Shown piece after piece: positions 7,610 through 15,028 of a stretch of 15,665 nt of DNA (its first letter is position 1; every line of letters starts with the position of its first letter). A program made the position numbers and the translations under genes. The stretch is from Ignavibacteria bacterium UBA7675 (GTDB lineage: Bacteria; Bacteroidota; Ignavibacteria; Kapaibacteriales; UB7675). The notes below the pieces were generated by a model. It was not told the DNA's origin. It saw only the letters and a list, made by a program, of their open reading frames with translations, and searched no databases. Location of the stretch: assembly GCA_002483085.1 (NCBI GenBank), contig DLHF01000084.1, positions 1 through 15,665 on the forward strand, given 5' to 3'.

Positions 7610-9583
7610 ATGAAGCGTGTGGCGATACTCCTTGTACTTCTTGCCTGTACAGCCTTGGCGCACGCACAGACAAGAGTAGGCTATACTGTGGTGCTGCCCG
7701 AGGGCAAGCGTGTTCCGCTGCAAGCCTACCGGCTGAATGGACGGGATTACGCGCCGTTTACCGAGCTGCTTCGCTCGTTCTTTCGCGGGGGAAGTTTGGC
7801 CGATAATAGGACTATTGAGTGGAAGGAAGAAGAGCTTCGCACTGCACCGGCTTCGTTTTATCTTGTGCGGAGTTCCAACGCGGGTATGCGAATGGCACAG
7901 ATGCCGTACCCCGTGCTGGAACTCAACGGCGAGTTGTGCCTGCCCCTGCTGCCGCTGTGTAGCGCTGTAGAAGCTCTTGGGCTGTACGAAACTGATGTGC
8001 GCGGTACAGTGATTACGCTCCGTCGGTTTTCCCAGCAGGCTACCGCTGTGCTGTTCTCGCCGTCGGTGTATGGCGACGAGAGGAGCGAAAAACACGATGC
8101 CGACATTATTACTGGGCTCAGCATCTTTTCCGACGAAGAAGCCGACGAAGATGCTGCGGGGACATCGAAGGCAAAGCTGCCACCCCCTGCCAGGAAAAAG
8201 GGTGGTGATTTGTCGCCCGTGGGCGATGCCGCCACTCGCGTAGGCGCTATAGCCGCGCCGCTGCAAGTACCTGATGAGGATCATCGCACACCCGCAAAGA
8301 AAAAGCAGAACGCGCAGAAGCAGATACGCAGCACACCACAAGAAGCACCTGTCGATACAACCGATACCCAGCCGGGGCGCTATAATCTGCCGCCCGATCT
8401 GTATCGACGCGAGCTTCTCGATGATTCCCCGCAGTCTTGGATGGATATGCCTCTGCCGGAAGCTGGCCCACCTGTTGCGTCGTTGTTCTGGCCCGAACCC
8501 GCTGCTGCCGATATTGTGTCGATGGATGTTTCCGTGCGTTCGGGTGTTGTGGATATTCTGGTAGCAGGCAGCGGCTCGGTAGAAAACTATCAGCGCCCGG
8601 AGTGCAGCGGAAGGCAACTCGTGCTGCGCTTTCCCGGTGCACACAATGCTATCTCTGCAAAAGCACTACGCAAGCTCGGTACTATATCCCCGGTTGTGTC
8701 GGTGCGCTCCGAACAAATCGGCGCTATTCTCGTGTACAAAATTACCTTTGCAGGCAATGTGGAGAAATGCACATCTGCCCGCCGCAGTTCCAGCCGCTTG
8801 CTGTTTTCCGTGCACACAGCTACAAGCGAAGCTACACCCCCGCATACTGCATCGAGCGAAGCGCAGAAATGGGCGCTTGATATAATTGTGCTCGACGCCG
8901 GGCACGGGGGAAAAGACGTTGGTGCTATCGGAGTGACAGGCTGCTATGAAAAGGATATTACGCTCGCTATTGTAAAAAAACTCGGCGCACTTATTGAGAA
9001 AAATTTACCCCAGACAAAGGTGGTGTACACCCGCAAAGACGACCGCTTTGTAGAGCTGTACCGCCGTGGCCAGATTGCCAACGAAGCAGGGGGGAAACTG
9101 TTTATCAGTGTCCACTGCAATTCGATGCCGTCTAAACCACATCCCGCTAAAGGATTTGAAACCTATATCCTGCGTCCCGGCAGAAATGAAGACGCCGTGC
9201 GCGTAGCCGAACGCGAGAACGACGCCATTCGTTTTGAATCGAACCAAAAGCGCTACAAAGCTCTTACCGATGAGCAGTTCATTGTCGTGAATATGGCGCA
9301 GAGTGCGTTTGTAAAATTTAGCGAAATGTTTGCTGCTGCTGTGCAAGATGAAGTAGGCAAAGCAACGTCGCTTGCCAGCCGTGGTGTGAACCAAGCAGGG
9401 TTCTATGTGCTCGTAGGTGCTTCTATGCCCAATATCCTTTTTGAAACTGCATTCCTCTCCAACAAAGACGACGAAAAATTTATTAACTCCGAACGCGGAC
9501 AAAATGCCGTAGCGCGCGGTTTGTTCAACGCTATCCGCATTTACGCTGATAAATACGAACAGATGATAGAAGGACAAAAGTAG
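7610..9583 (+). CDS. N-acetylmuramoyl-L-alanine amidase with stalk, AMIN and Amidase_3 domains
   Basis: It encodes 657 residues. Residues 1-19 are a signal peptide (MKRVAILLVLLAC, cleavage near AHA-Q). Residues about 20-145 resemble the copper-amine-oxidase-N-type stalk domain (twin YxPxxxLL-like patches). About 150-295 is a low-complexity K/P/A/D-rich linker. About 300-405 matches an AMIN domain, which targets amidases to peptidoglycan or the division site. About 423-650 is the zinc amidase: His432 (DAGHGG), Glu447 (YEKDIT) and His502 (SVHCNS) fit the zinc ligands, and Glu612 (LFETAFLSN) fits the catalytic Glu. It should cleave the bond between N-acetylmuramic acid and L-alanine in the periplasm during daughter-cell separation or wall turnover. 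It sits 8 bp after yajQ, probably in one operon. No Shine-Dalgarno site is visible, which suggests translational coupling. Repeat copy C starts 8 bp after the stop. Confidence 0.93.
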   Translation: MKRVAILLVLLACTALAHAQTRVGYTVVLPEGKRVPLQAYRLNGRDYAPFTELLRSFFRGGSLADNRTIEWKEEELRTAPASFYLVRSSNAGMRMAQMPYPVLELNGELCLPLLPLCSAVEALGLYETDVRGTVITLRRFSQQATAVLFSPSVYGDERSEKHDADIITGLSIFSDEEADEDAAGTSKAKLPPPARKKGGDLSPVGDAATRVGAIAAPLQVPDEDHRTPAKKKQNAQKQIRSTPQEAPVDTTDTQPGRYNLPPDLYRRELLDDSPQSWMDMPLPEAGPPVASLFWPEPAAADIVSMDVSVRSGVVDILVAGSGSVENYQRPECSGRQLVLRFPGAHNAISAKALRKLGTISPVVSVRSEQIGAILVYKITFAGNVEKCTSARRSSSRLLFSVHTATSEATPPHTASSEAQKWALDIIVLDAGHGGKDVGAIGVTGCYEKDITLAIVKKLGALIEKNLPQTKVVYTRKDDRFVELYRRGQIANEAGGKLFISVHCNSMPSKPHPAKGFETYILRPGRNEDAVRVAERENDAIRFESNQKRYKALTDEQFIVVNMAQSAFVKFSEMFAAAVQDEVGKATSLASRGVNQAGFYVLVGASMPNILFETAFLSNKDDEKFINSERGQNAVARGLFNAIRIYADKYEQMIEGQK

Positions 9584-9590
9584 GAATGTG

Positions 9591-9680
9591 GCGCTTCGGC
9601 CTTCGCTCCTGCGTTCTGTCTCTGCACCGCGCTGCACAGCCGCCGCGTGGTTGTTCAACCCCAACTGCTATAAAACACCC
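9591..9680 (+). repeat. Dispersed intergenic repeat, copy C
   Basis: It starts GCGCTTCGGCCTTCGCTCC, has the core CTGCACCGCGCTGCACAGCC and continues through CGCCGCGTGGTTGT and CAACCCCAAC to TATAAAACACCC. It begins 8 bp downstream of the amidase stop and lies before alkC. The match to copies D and E is strong over the first 75 bp or so and then lost. Confidence 0.7.
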
Positions 9681-9817
9681 GCCTACAGTGTTGAAGAAGT
9701 GAGAAGAATGATTGCCCAATAACCGAAGCCTTGAGATTGAGATAGTTATCGTTTTTTTACGCTGCGTTCTGAAATTAACACGTTGAAGTAATTGTTTGTA
9801 AAGGAAGTATTTATCCC

Positions 9818-10891
9818 ATGTCCGAACCTCTGAAACACATGTACAGCCGTGCGCTGGTGGAGCAACTCGCCGCCGCTTTGCGCGCTTCTTATACACAATT
9901 TAACTCGCAGCGCTTTTTCGAGATCGTATTCGACGGCCAGTGGGAATCGCGCGAACTAAAGCAGCGCACGCGGCATATCGCGCAGTCGATGCGTGCTATG
10001 TTGCCAGCCGATTACCGTGAAGCTCTTGGCGTACTCACAGAGGTGGCACCGCAGTTCACAGGCTTTACAGCGATTGTCTTTCCCGATTTTGTAGAAGTGT
10101 ATGGTATCGATGATTACGCAGCGTCGATTCGCGCCTTGGAACTGTTCACGCAGTTCAGCACGGCAGAGTACGCAGTGCGCCCATTTATCAAAAAATATCC
10201 CGCGATGATGGCGCAAATGCTCGTGTGGGCACAGCATCCAAACCACCACGTGCGCCGCCTTGCCAGCGAGGGATGCCGCCCAAGACTACCGTGGGGCATG
10301 GCGCTGCCGGAATTCAAAAAAGACCCCGCGCCAGTGCTGCCTATTCTGGAACAGCTCAAAGCTGATGAATCCGAATACGTGCGGCGTAGCGTAGCAAACA
10401 ACCTCAATGATATTGCCAAAGACAATCCAGAAGTGGTGATACGTATAGCCCGGCAGTGGAAAGGCAAGCACTCGGAAACCGATAGGCTCGTGCGCCATGC
10501 GTGCCGTACACTGCTGAAGCGTGCGCATCCCGAAGCTCTTCAGCTTTTTGGTTTTGGAGAAGTTCAGGTGGCGGTCGGCGAATTGGAAGTTTCTCCCGAA
10601 GTGCAGATCGGCGGTGCTGTGGAATTTGCGTTTGTTCTACGCACTGGTGTGCAGCCTACCGGCTCTCTGCGCGTGGAGTATGCTATCGACTATGTGAAGT
10701 CGGGTGGGAAGCTGTCGCGCAAAGTATTTGCGCTGTCGGAGTCCAGCCTGCCGCCAAGCAGCGAGAAGCGATATAGCCGCAAGCACTCTTTCCGAAACAT
10801 GACGACCCGTACACATTACTCCGGTGTACACAAGATTATCGTGCTCGTCAATGGGCGTGCGATTGCCGACCAGGAGTTTGTTGTTGTATAG
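9818..10891 (+). CDS. alkC: AlkC-type DNA alkylation-repair glycosylase with C-terminal Ig-like domain
   Basis: The 357-residue protein belongs to the HEAT-like-repeat DNA glycosylase superfamily. The block around 145-165 (NHHVRRLASEGCRPRLPWG) is the hallmark of the AlkC branch. Helical repeats continue to about 240 (SEYVRRSVANNLNDIAKDNPE is a classic repeat). From about 250 the sequence turns to beta structure (VQVAVGELEV, GAVEFAFVLR, LRVEYAIDYV, HKIIVLVNGRAI), fitting the Ig-like domain known at the C-terminus of some AlkC enzymes. AlkC removes 3-methyladenine and 3-methylcytosine without base flipping and starts base-excision repair in the cytoplasm. AGGAAG lies about 10 nt before the ATG. 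The gene is apparently monocistronic and convergent with the L,D-transpeptidase gene. I did not map catalytic residues individually. Confidence 0.85.
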   Translation: MSEPLKHMYSRALVEQLAAALRASYTQFNSQRFFEIVFDGQWESRELKQRTRHIAQSMRAMLPADYREALGVLTEVAPQFTGFTAIVFPDFVEVYGIDDYAASIRALELFTQFSTAEYAVRPFIKKYPAMMAQMLVWAQHPNHHVRRLASEGCRPRLPWGMALPEFKKDPAPVLPILEQLKADESEYVRRSVANNLNDIAKDNPEVVIRIARQWKGKHSETDRLVRHACRTLLKRAHPEALQLFGFGEVQVAVGELEVSPEVQIGGAVEFAFVLRTGVQPTGSLRVEYAIDYVKSGGKLSRKVFALSESSLPPSSEKRYSRKHSFRNMTTRTHYSGVHKIIVLVNGRAIADQEFVVV

Positions 10892-10906
10892 CGGTGGTCG
10901 TACTGG

Positions 10907-10923
10907 TGTAGCGGAGTGCTACA
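10907..10923. terminator. Short hairpin between convergent genes
   Basis: TGTAGC (10907-10912) and GCTACA (10918-10923) form a perfect 6-bp stem on a 5-nt loop. It overlaps the stop codon of the minus-strand gene and follows alkC by 15 bp. There is no T-tract on either strand, so termination activity is uncertain. Confidence 0.3.
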
Positions 10924-11881
10924 GGTCGTTGCTTTTGCGCTGCTGAGCCTTTGCTTCGCGTGTCTGTTTCTTTTGTTCTTTGCCAGTCACCTCTGTGGGA
11001 GGAACGCGTTCAATCGGTCCACCGCCTGCAACAATGCGGTCGTTCATAGGCAGTAAAAATATGTTCTCCGGCAGTACGACAGGGCGTTCGTGGTACAGTG
11101 TCACGAGGTCGAACCTGCCAATCTCATAGCCACCCGGACGCAGGCGCGTCGTGTCGTCCATGAACACCGGAGGAAGAGCCGAGGCGTATAGTTTGCCCGA
11201 ATAAAGAAGGTCTAATCTCTTTTTAAGCAGGTTTGTGTATTCCTTCGTGCGGGAGCCCAGCCGGATACCGCGTGCTTGGCTGAATGACGCTGTATCGGCA
11301 AAAGCGAGCACACGCGCCGGGTAGTCGCCGTGTACGATCACTGGTGTGCCAGTTCGCACCTGCGTGTACAGATTTTTGATGTCGTCGCGTGCCATGCGTA
11401 AGCAGCCGTGCGAAGAGGGGCGAACGCCGAGAGTGCGGTAGTAGCCATTGCCGTCCAACCCGTGGAAACCGATATTGCCGTTGAAGCCAATCCACGAGTG
11501 GAGCTTTGCATCGTCGAACTGCCGCGAAACCGCCATAGGAGATTTGCCCTGTACGCTGTAAATACCCGTAGGAGTAGCCATGCCGTCGCTGATAAATCTA
11601 TTGCCGCTGGATATCGGGTAGGCCAGCGTGTCGCCATTGCGGTAGCGCAGCGTTACTCGCTGCTCTACAAGCGAAACGTCGAGGTAGCGGTCGCCAGTGA
11701 CGTACACAGTGTCGCACAGCCGGGCGAATAAATGCCATACCGCAGGCACTGCATAGCCTGTTGCCTGCTGTGCAGTAACTTCCTCCCGTGCGCGTGTACT
11801 CGAATTAGTCAGAACGACAACAGCGACAACAACAACGATAAACAGAACAGGAGTGACGATATGACCATTGGGTTTGGACAT
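10919..11881 (-). CDS. Membrane-anchored L,D-transpeptidase (YkuD family)
   Basis: From the ATG at 11881 it encodes 320 residues. Residues about 7-25 (HIVTPVLFIVVVVAVVVL) form an N-terminal membrane anchor or uncleaved signal. The YkuD catalytic domain covers about 65-185: ISSGN, TPTGIYSV, then GFHG with His140, and SSHGCLRM with His158 and catalytic Cys160. Family members form 3-3 cross-links in peptidoglycan or attach proteins to it in the periplasm. The C-terminal 130 residues are not recognised and end in a basic tail. The frame stays open upstream to an ATG at 12211, but that extension is a translation of repeat copy D and would bury the membrane anchor, so I reject it. The gene lies downstream of and parallel to the adhesin gene, 395 bp away. 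Confidence 0.9.
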   Translation of the reverse strand: MSKPNGHIVTPVLFIVVVVAVVVLTNSSTRAREEVTAQQATGYAVPAVWHLFARLCDTVYVTGDRYLDVSLVEQRVTLRYRNGDTLAYPISSGNRFISDGMATPTGIYSVQGKSPMAVSRQFDDAKLHSWIGFNGNIGFHGLDGNGYYRTLGVRPSSHGCLRMARDDIKNLYTQVRTGTPVIVHGDYPARVLAFADTASFSQARGIRLGSRTKEYTNLLKKRLDLLYSGKLYASALPPVFMDDTTRLRPGGYEIGRFDLVTLYHERPVVLPENIFLLPMNDRIVAGGGPIERVPPTEVTGKEQKKQTREAKAQQRKSNDL

Positions 11882-11886
11882 AGGGC

Positions 11887-11917
11887 TAAAATTACGACGG
11901 TCGGATGAATCGTGCAA
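11887..11917 (-). promoter_or_regulatory. Possible promoter of the L,D-transpeptidase gene
   Basis: On the minus strand, TTG (11915-11917) is followed after 20 bp by TAATTTTA (11887-11894), one mismatch from the Bacteroidota TAnnTTTG box and at the right spacing from a -33 element. It would start transcription almost at the ATG (11881), giving a leaderless or very short-leader mRNA. There is no Shine-Dalgarno site. Confidence 0.25.
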
Positions 11918-11980
11918 GAAGTTCGATAATGTAAAGAGAAATGAAGCGCTGTGTTCGTAGTTATCCGGTACTCCTGCTAT

Positions 11981-12210
11981 CGCTTCGGCCTTTGTCCTTG
12001 CGTTCCGTCGTTGCACCGCGCTGCACTTGCCGCCGCGTGGTGTGCTACCCCAACCGCGATGTGGCTTCTGCATCCACTCCGGCGTCTTGCCTTTGGCTAA
12101 CCAAGAGGCGGTATTATCGTAAGAACGATGCGCGGACGAGGTCGACTGGTGACAGCGGCTCGACGTGCGCCGCAACGCTGCCCGTGCCCAAGCGCGATCA
12201 GGCTTTCCCA
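11981..12210 (+). repeat. Dispersed intergenic repeat, copy D (long form)
   Basis: It starts CGCTTCGGCCTTTGTCC, has the core TTGCACCGCGCTGCACTTGCC, and continues for about 150 bp beyond the part shared with copies A-C. With the hairpin and spacer to 12269, the 289-bp block matches 14732-15020 with only three differences, at 12034, 12164 and 12187 by my reading. Both long copies sit directly downstream of the paralogous adhesin genes, on the strand opposite to them. Confidence 0.8.
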
Positions 12211-12215
12211 TAATG

Positions 12216-12247
12216 CAACAAAGGCGCCCGTGTGAGCGCCTCTGTTG
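12216..12247 (-). terminator. Hairpin downstream of the adhesin gene
   Basis: CAACA-A-AGGCGC (12216-12227) pairs with GCGCCT-C-TGTTG (12236-12247): 11 pairs with one A-C mismatch on an 8-nt loop, 29 bp after the adhesin stop. There is no long T-tract, so it may stabilise the 3' end rather than be a classical terminator. An identical hairpin follows the paralogue at 14967-14998. Confidence 0.5.
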
Positions 12248-12276
12248 TGATAATACACAGTCTTTGCCACGTGTAC

Positions 12277-14400
12277 TTATTTACCACCGAAGACAATAAC
12301 TTTGGTCATGGTTTGCGATCCTTGTGTCACTGTCAGCATATAGTTGCCCGCCGGGTAGCCGGAGAGGTCAAATGTCATGTTGACAACCGCATCGGAGGAT
12401 GTGCGTTTCTGCACGACTATACCTTTTACATCGGCCAGTTGCAGTTGTACTGTTTGGCGCGCTTCGTTGTTGAGCGACACTTTTACAATGCCGTCGGTAG
12501 GATTAGGATAGACATTAAGCGAAGCGTTGTTGCCGGTTTCAACGGTGCTGGAACCTGTTTTCTCCTGCGAAGCGAGCAGGCGTTCGAGGCGTTCCATACG
12601 CTGTTCCATTGCGGCATTAATTTTTTGTTGTTCTACAGCCGCTTCTTGCTGTGCTGCTATGGTTTTTTGTTGCGCTTCGATGATGTTTTGCTGTTCCTGC
12701 ACAGCTTTTACCAGCGGCACTACAAATTCTGCGTAGCGCAGGCCATAGGGCGTTTGGTCGTTGTCTGGCTTGTCTACGCCGCTGAAGTTGAAGTGCATTT
12801 CGCTTGCTGCTTTTTCTACTTCCTGCGCGATAAATCCTGTGTAGGTAATTTTCTCTTTTGCATCGCGGGCTGCGGGATAGCAACTGGACATTTTGCTGTC
12901 GTCCATACCCGAGAATTTATCGTAGGCTTTCAGATCGTAGTTGTATGTAACGGGGCGAAGTTTTTTGATAAAGTCGATACCGGGGACATCTTCCTTCACA
13001 TTGTTTTTGAAGCGTGCATCAGAGAGGTTTGTCCAGTTGGCAAATCCGCCGATGCTTCCCATAGCGGCGTTGCCAATAATTGTTCTATTGCTACCGGGCA
13101 CAAGCACATTACAGCCGAGGGCGATAGTATTTTGCAGGTTGCCAGTCGAAGGGCCCGAGTTGGCGCCAACAGCCGTATGGCACGAACCCGTGGCATTATT
13201 GAACAGGGCGAAATATCCCACTCCGGTATTGCTGCTGCCATTCACTGTATTGCCAACAGAGGCGTATCCGAACGCGCTGTTTTGTTCGCCGACTGTGTTG
13301 TTCGCTAATGCAAACCCTCCAAAGGCGCTTGTATAGCTTCCGAGGTGTTGTCTGAGTGCGTCCTTGCCAAACGCGTTGTTGTGCTCGCCGTTTACATGCG
13401 AGGCGAGCGTATTACATCCAAACCCATTGTTATTATCGCCATTTACATGGCTCAGCAGCGACGACGCGCCAAAGGCGTTATTTGCTTCGCCATTTGTGTT
13501 GGCCGTAAGAGCGTAGTGGCCAAACGAACTGTTGGAACTGCCGGACTGATTGCTATACATGGAATGGTAGCCAAAGGCATTATTATACGAGCCGTGGTCA
13601 TTAGAGAACAAGGCGAACGACCCAACGGCGGTGTTGAGTTCTCCATCTATGTTGTTGCCCAATGATGCATAGCCAAAAGCGCTATTGTAGGCACCTGTTG
13701 TATTATTTGTCAATGCAAACCCACCGAAGGCGCTTGTATAGCTTCCGAGGTGATTTCTCAGAGCATCTTTGCCAAAGGCGTTATTGTGTTCGCCGTTGAC
13801 GTGGCTCGCCAGCGAATTGCATCCAAAGGCGTTGTTGTTATCGCCGTTTACATGGCTCAGCAGCGCGGCTTCACCGAACGCATTGTTTGCCACGCCGTCT
13901 GTGTTTGCCATCAGCGTCGCGTTTCCAAAAGCGCTATTTTCAGCACCGTTCACATTTGCTGTAAGAGCATTATTGCCAAATGCACTGTTGTTAAAGCCGT
14001 TTACATTCGTTGTAAGAGCATTGGAGCCGAAGGCACTGTTGGCGGAGCCCAGCATATTATTGAACAATGCAAAATATCCGAAGGCGTTGTTGTTATCTCC
14101 CATATTGGAAAATAATGCGCGGCATCCATGAGCATTGTTGAAATTTCCTGTAACATTGGAGAACAGAGAGTATTCTCCGAAAGCTGCATTGCCGTTGCCT
14201 GTTGCATTGGAAAACAGAGCTCTTTCACCAAACGCCGAATTACAGGATCCGTTACTGTTTTGCAATGCTTCCCAGCCATAGCTGGTCTGCTGTGCCATTA
14301 CTCCGGTTGTCAGCCCCACAAAGCAACAGGCCTGAAGTATCATCCGCCGAGCCCGGTGCGCTACCGATGTTGTTGAGCGCGAATTAGTAGAATAATTCAT
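12277..14400 (-). CDS. Tail-fibre-like surface adhesin: beta-repeat stalk, S74 self-cleaving chaperone, coiled coil, T9SS sorting domain
   Basis: The protein has 707 residues from ATG 14400, preceded at 5 nt by GGGAG; a longer frame to 14466 lacks support. Residues 1-36 are a long signal peptide (cleavage near VMA-QQ). Residues 41 to about 409 are about 22 repeats of mostly 17 residues with pattern AFGxxALxxNxxGxxNx, resembling the beta-roll heads of YadA-like adhesins and phage fibres. About 459-560 is the S74 intramolecular chaperone with SDARFK; Ser460 and Lys465 fit the Ser-Lys dyad, with cleavage expected just before Ser460. A trimeric-type coiled coil follows at about 555-612. Residues 626-707 form a type A T9SS sorting domain (NVYPNPTDGIVKVSLNN, SGYPAGNYMLTV, ending MTKVIVFGGK). 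It probably trimerises at the cell surface; the ligand is unknown. It is a tandem paralogue of the gene at 15029. Confidence 0.9.
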   Translation of the reverse strand: MNYSTNSRSTTSVAHRARRMILQACCFVGLTTGVMAQQTSYGWEALQNSNGSCNSAFGERALFSNATGNGNAAFGEYSLFSNVTGNFNNAHGCRALFSNMGDNNNAFGYFALFNNMLGSANSAFGSNALTTNVNGFNNSAFGNNALTANVNGAENSAFGNATLMANTDGVANNAFGEAALLSHVNGDNNNAFGCNSLASHVNGEHNNAFGKDALRNHLGSYTSAFGGFALTNNTTGAYNSAFGYASLGNNIDGELNTAVGSFALFSNDHGSYNNAFGYHSMYSNQSGSSNSSFGHYALTANTNGEANNAFGASSLLSHVNGDNNNGFGCNTLASHVNGEHNNAFGKDALRQHLGSYTSAFGGFALANNTVGEQNSAFGYASVGNTVNGSSNTGVGYFALFNNATGSCHTAVGANSGPSTGNLQNTIALGCNVLVPGSNRTIIGNAAMGSIGGFANWTNLSDARFKNNVKEDVPGIDFIKKLRPVTYNYDLKAYDKFSGMDDSKMSSCYPAARDAKEKITYTGFIAQEVEKAASEMHFNFSGVDKPDNDQTPYGLRYAEFVVPLVKAVQEQQNIIEAQQKTIAAQQEAAVEQQKINAAMEQRMERLERLLASQEKTGSSTVETGNNASLNVYPNPTDGIVKVSLNNEARQTVQLQLADVKGIVVQKRTSSDAVVNMTFDLSGYPAGNYMLTVTQGSQTMTKVIVFGGK
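13081..14280 (-). repeat. Array of about 51-bp coding repeats in the adhesin, with a 405-bp higher-order repeat
   Basis: Each 51-bp unit encodes one 17-residue beta-repeat; three units are 48 bp. Units 9-13 (13630-13881) and 17-21 (13225-13476) are close copies offset by exactly 405 bp, i.e. eight units including one 48-bp unit. Examples are LLSHVNGDNNN, LASHVNGEHNNAFGKDALR and LGSYTSAFGGFAL in both. This shows growth by in-frame segmental duplication. Confidence 0.85.
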
Positions 14401-14731
14401 AGTATCTCCCGTAGAAAAAATGATAGAAAGTGATTTTACGCTGCAGTTCCGCTGTAAGCAGCGCAATAGCGCAATACCCTCTGTGAATCCTCCCGGGGAC
14501 GAGAGAGCACTCTGTAGCCATTTGGAGTTATTGCAGATACCATTCTGTACCCACTCGATTAAGTGGTGGCTAAAGTTACTCGTTCTGTTGCTGGAAAACT
14601 ATACGAACAAGGATGATAAGCCTATGCGAAAATTGCTGAAAATAGTATAGGATAAACACTGATTGCAGATGCAATATATAGGTGATACTATGAGGGAAAT
14701 CATCGCAGCATGATAGCAGAAAGAGAAGTGA
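14401..14731. other. Upstream spacer of the adhesin gene, unique sequence
   Basis: This 331-bp stretch precedes the adhesin start and separates it from the duplicated block behind the paralogue. It has no gene and no exact Bacteroidota -7 box; TAGTTTTC, read on the minus strand at about 14600, is one mismatch off. It contains a small palindrome, ATTGC-AGAT-GCAAT (14662-14675), and CGCTG-TAAG-CAGCG (about 14451-14464). The promoter should be here but I cannot place it. Confidence 0.4.
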
Positions 14732-14961
14732 CGCTTCGGCCTTTGTCCTTGCGTTCCGTCGTTGCACCGCGCTGCACTTGCCGCCGCGTGGTGTGCTACC
14801 CCAACCGCGATGTGGCTTCTGCATCCACTCCGGCGGCTTGCCTTTGGCTAACCAAGAGGCGGTATTATCGTAAGAACGATGCGCGGACGAGGTCGACTGG
14901 TGACAGCGGCTCGACGTGCGCCGCCACGCTGCCCGTGCCCAAGCGCGTTCAGGCTTTCCCA
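14732..14961 (+). repeat. Dispersed intergenic repeat, copy E (long form)
   Basis: It is nearly identical to copy D at 11981-12210 (constant offset 2751 bp, three substitutions in the 289-bp shared block). Similarity to the copy D region stops abruptly at its left end, at the CGCTTCGG start of the dispersed repeat. It lies downstream of the second adhesin gene. Confidence 0.8.
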
Positions 14962-14966
14962 TAATG

Positions 14967-14998
14967 CAACAAAGGCGCCCGTGTGAGCGCCTCTGTTG
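14967..14998 (-). terminator. Hairpin downstream of the paralogous adhesin gene
   Basis: It has the same sequence as 12216-12247: an 11-pair stem with one mismatch and an 8-nt loop, 30 bp after the stop codon. It lacks a long T-tract. Confidence 0.5.
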
Positions 14999-15028
14999 TG
15001 ATAATACACAGTCTTTGCCAAAGGTGGA

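Noticed and set aside
7592..8644. 350-codon open frame on the minus strand opposite the amidase
   Set aside because: It lies antisense to a well-supported gene, has Cys/His/Arg-rich atypical composition, and shows no domain or ribosome-binding site.
12232..13308. 358-codon open frame on the plus strand opposite the adhesin
   Set aside because: It is antisense to conserved S74 and T9SS domains. Its length reflects the regular codon pattern of the opposite strand.
14576..14962. 128-codon minus-strand frame through repeat copy E
   Set aside because: It matches the translated repeat seen upstream of the L,D-transpeptidase and ends in unrelated sequence. It has no domain, and the conserved part is the DNA repeat.
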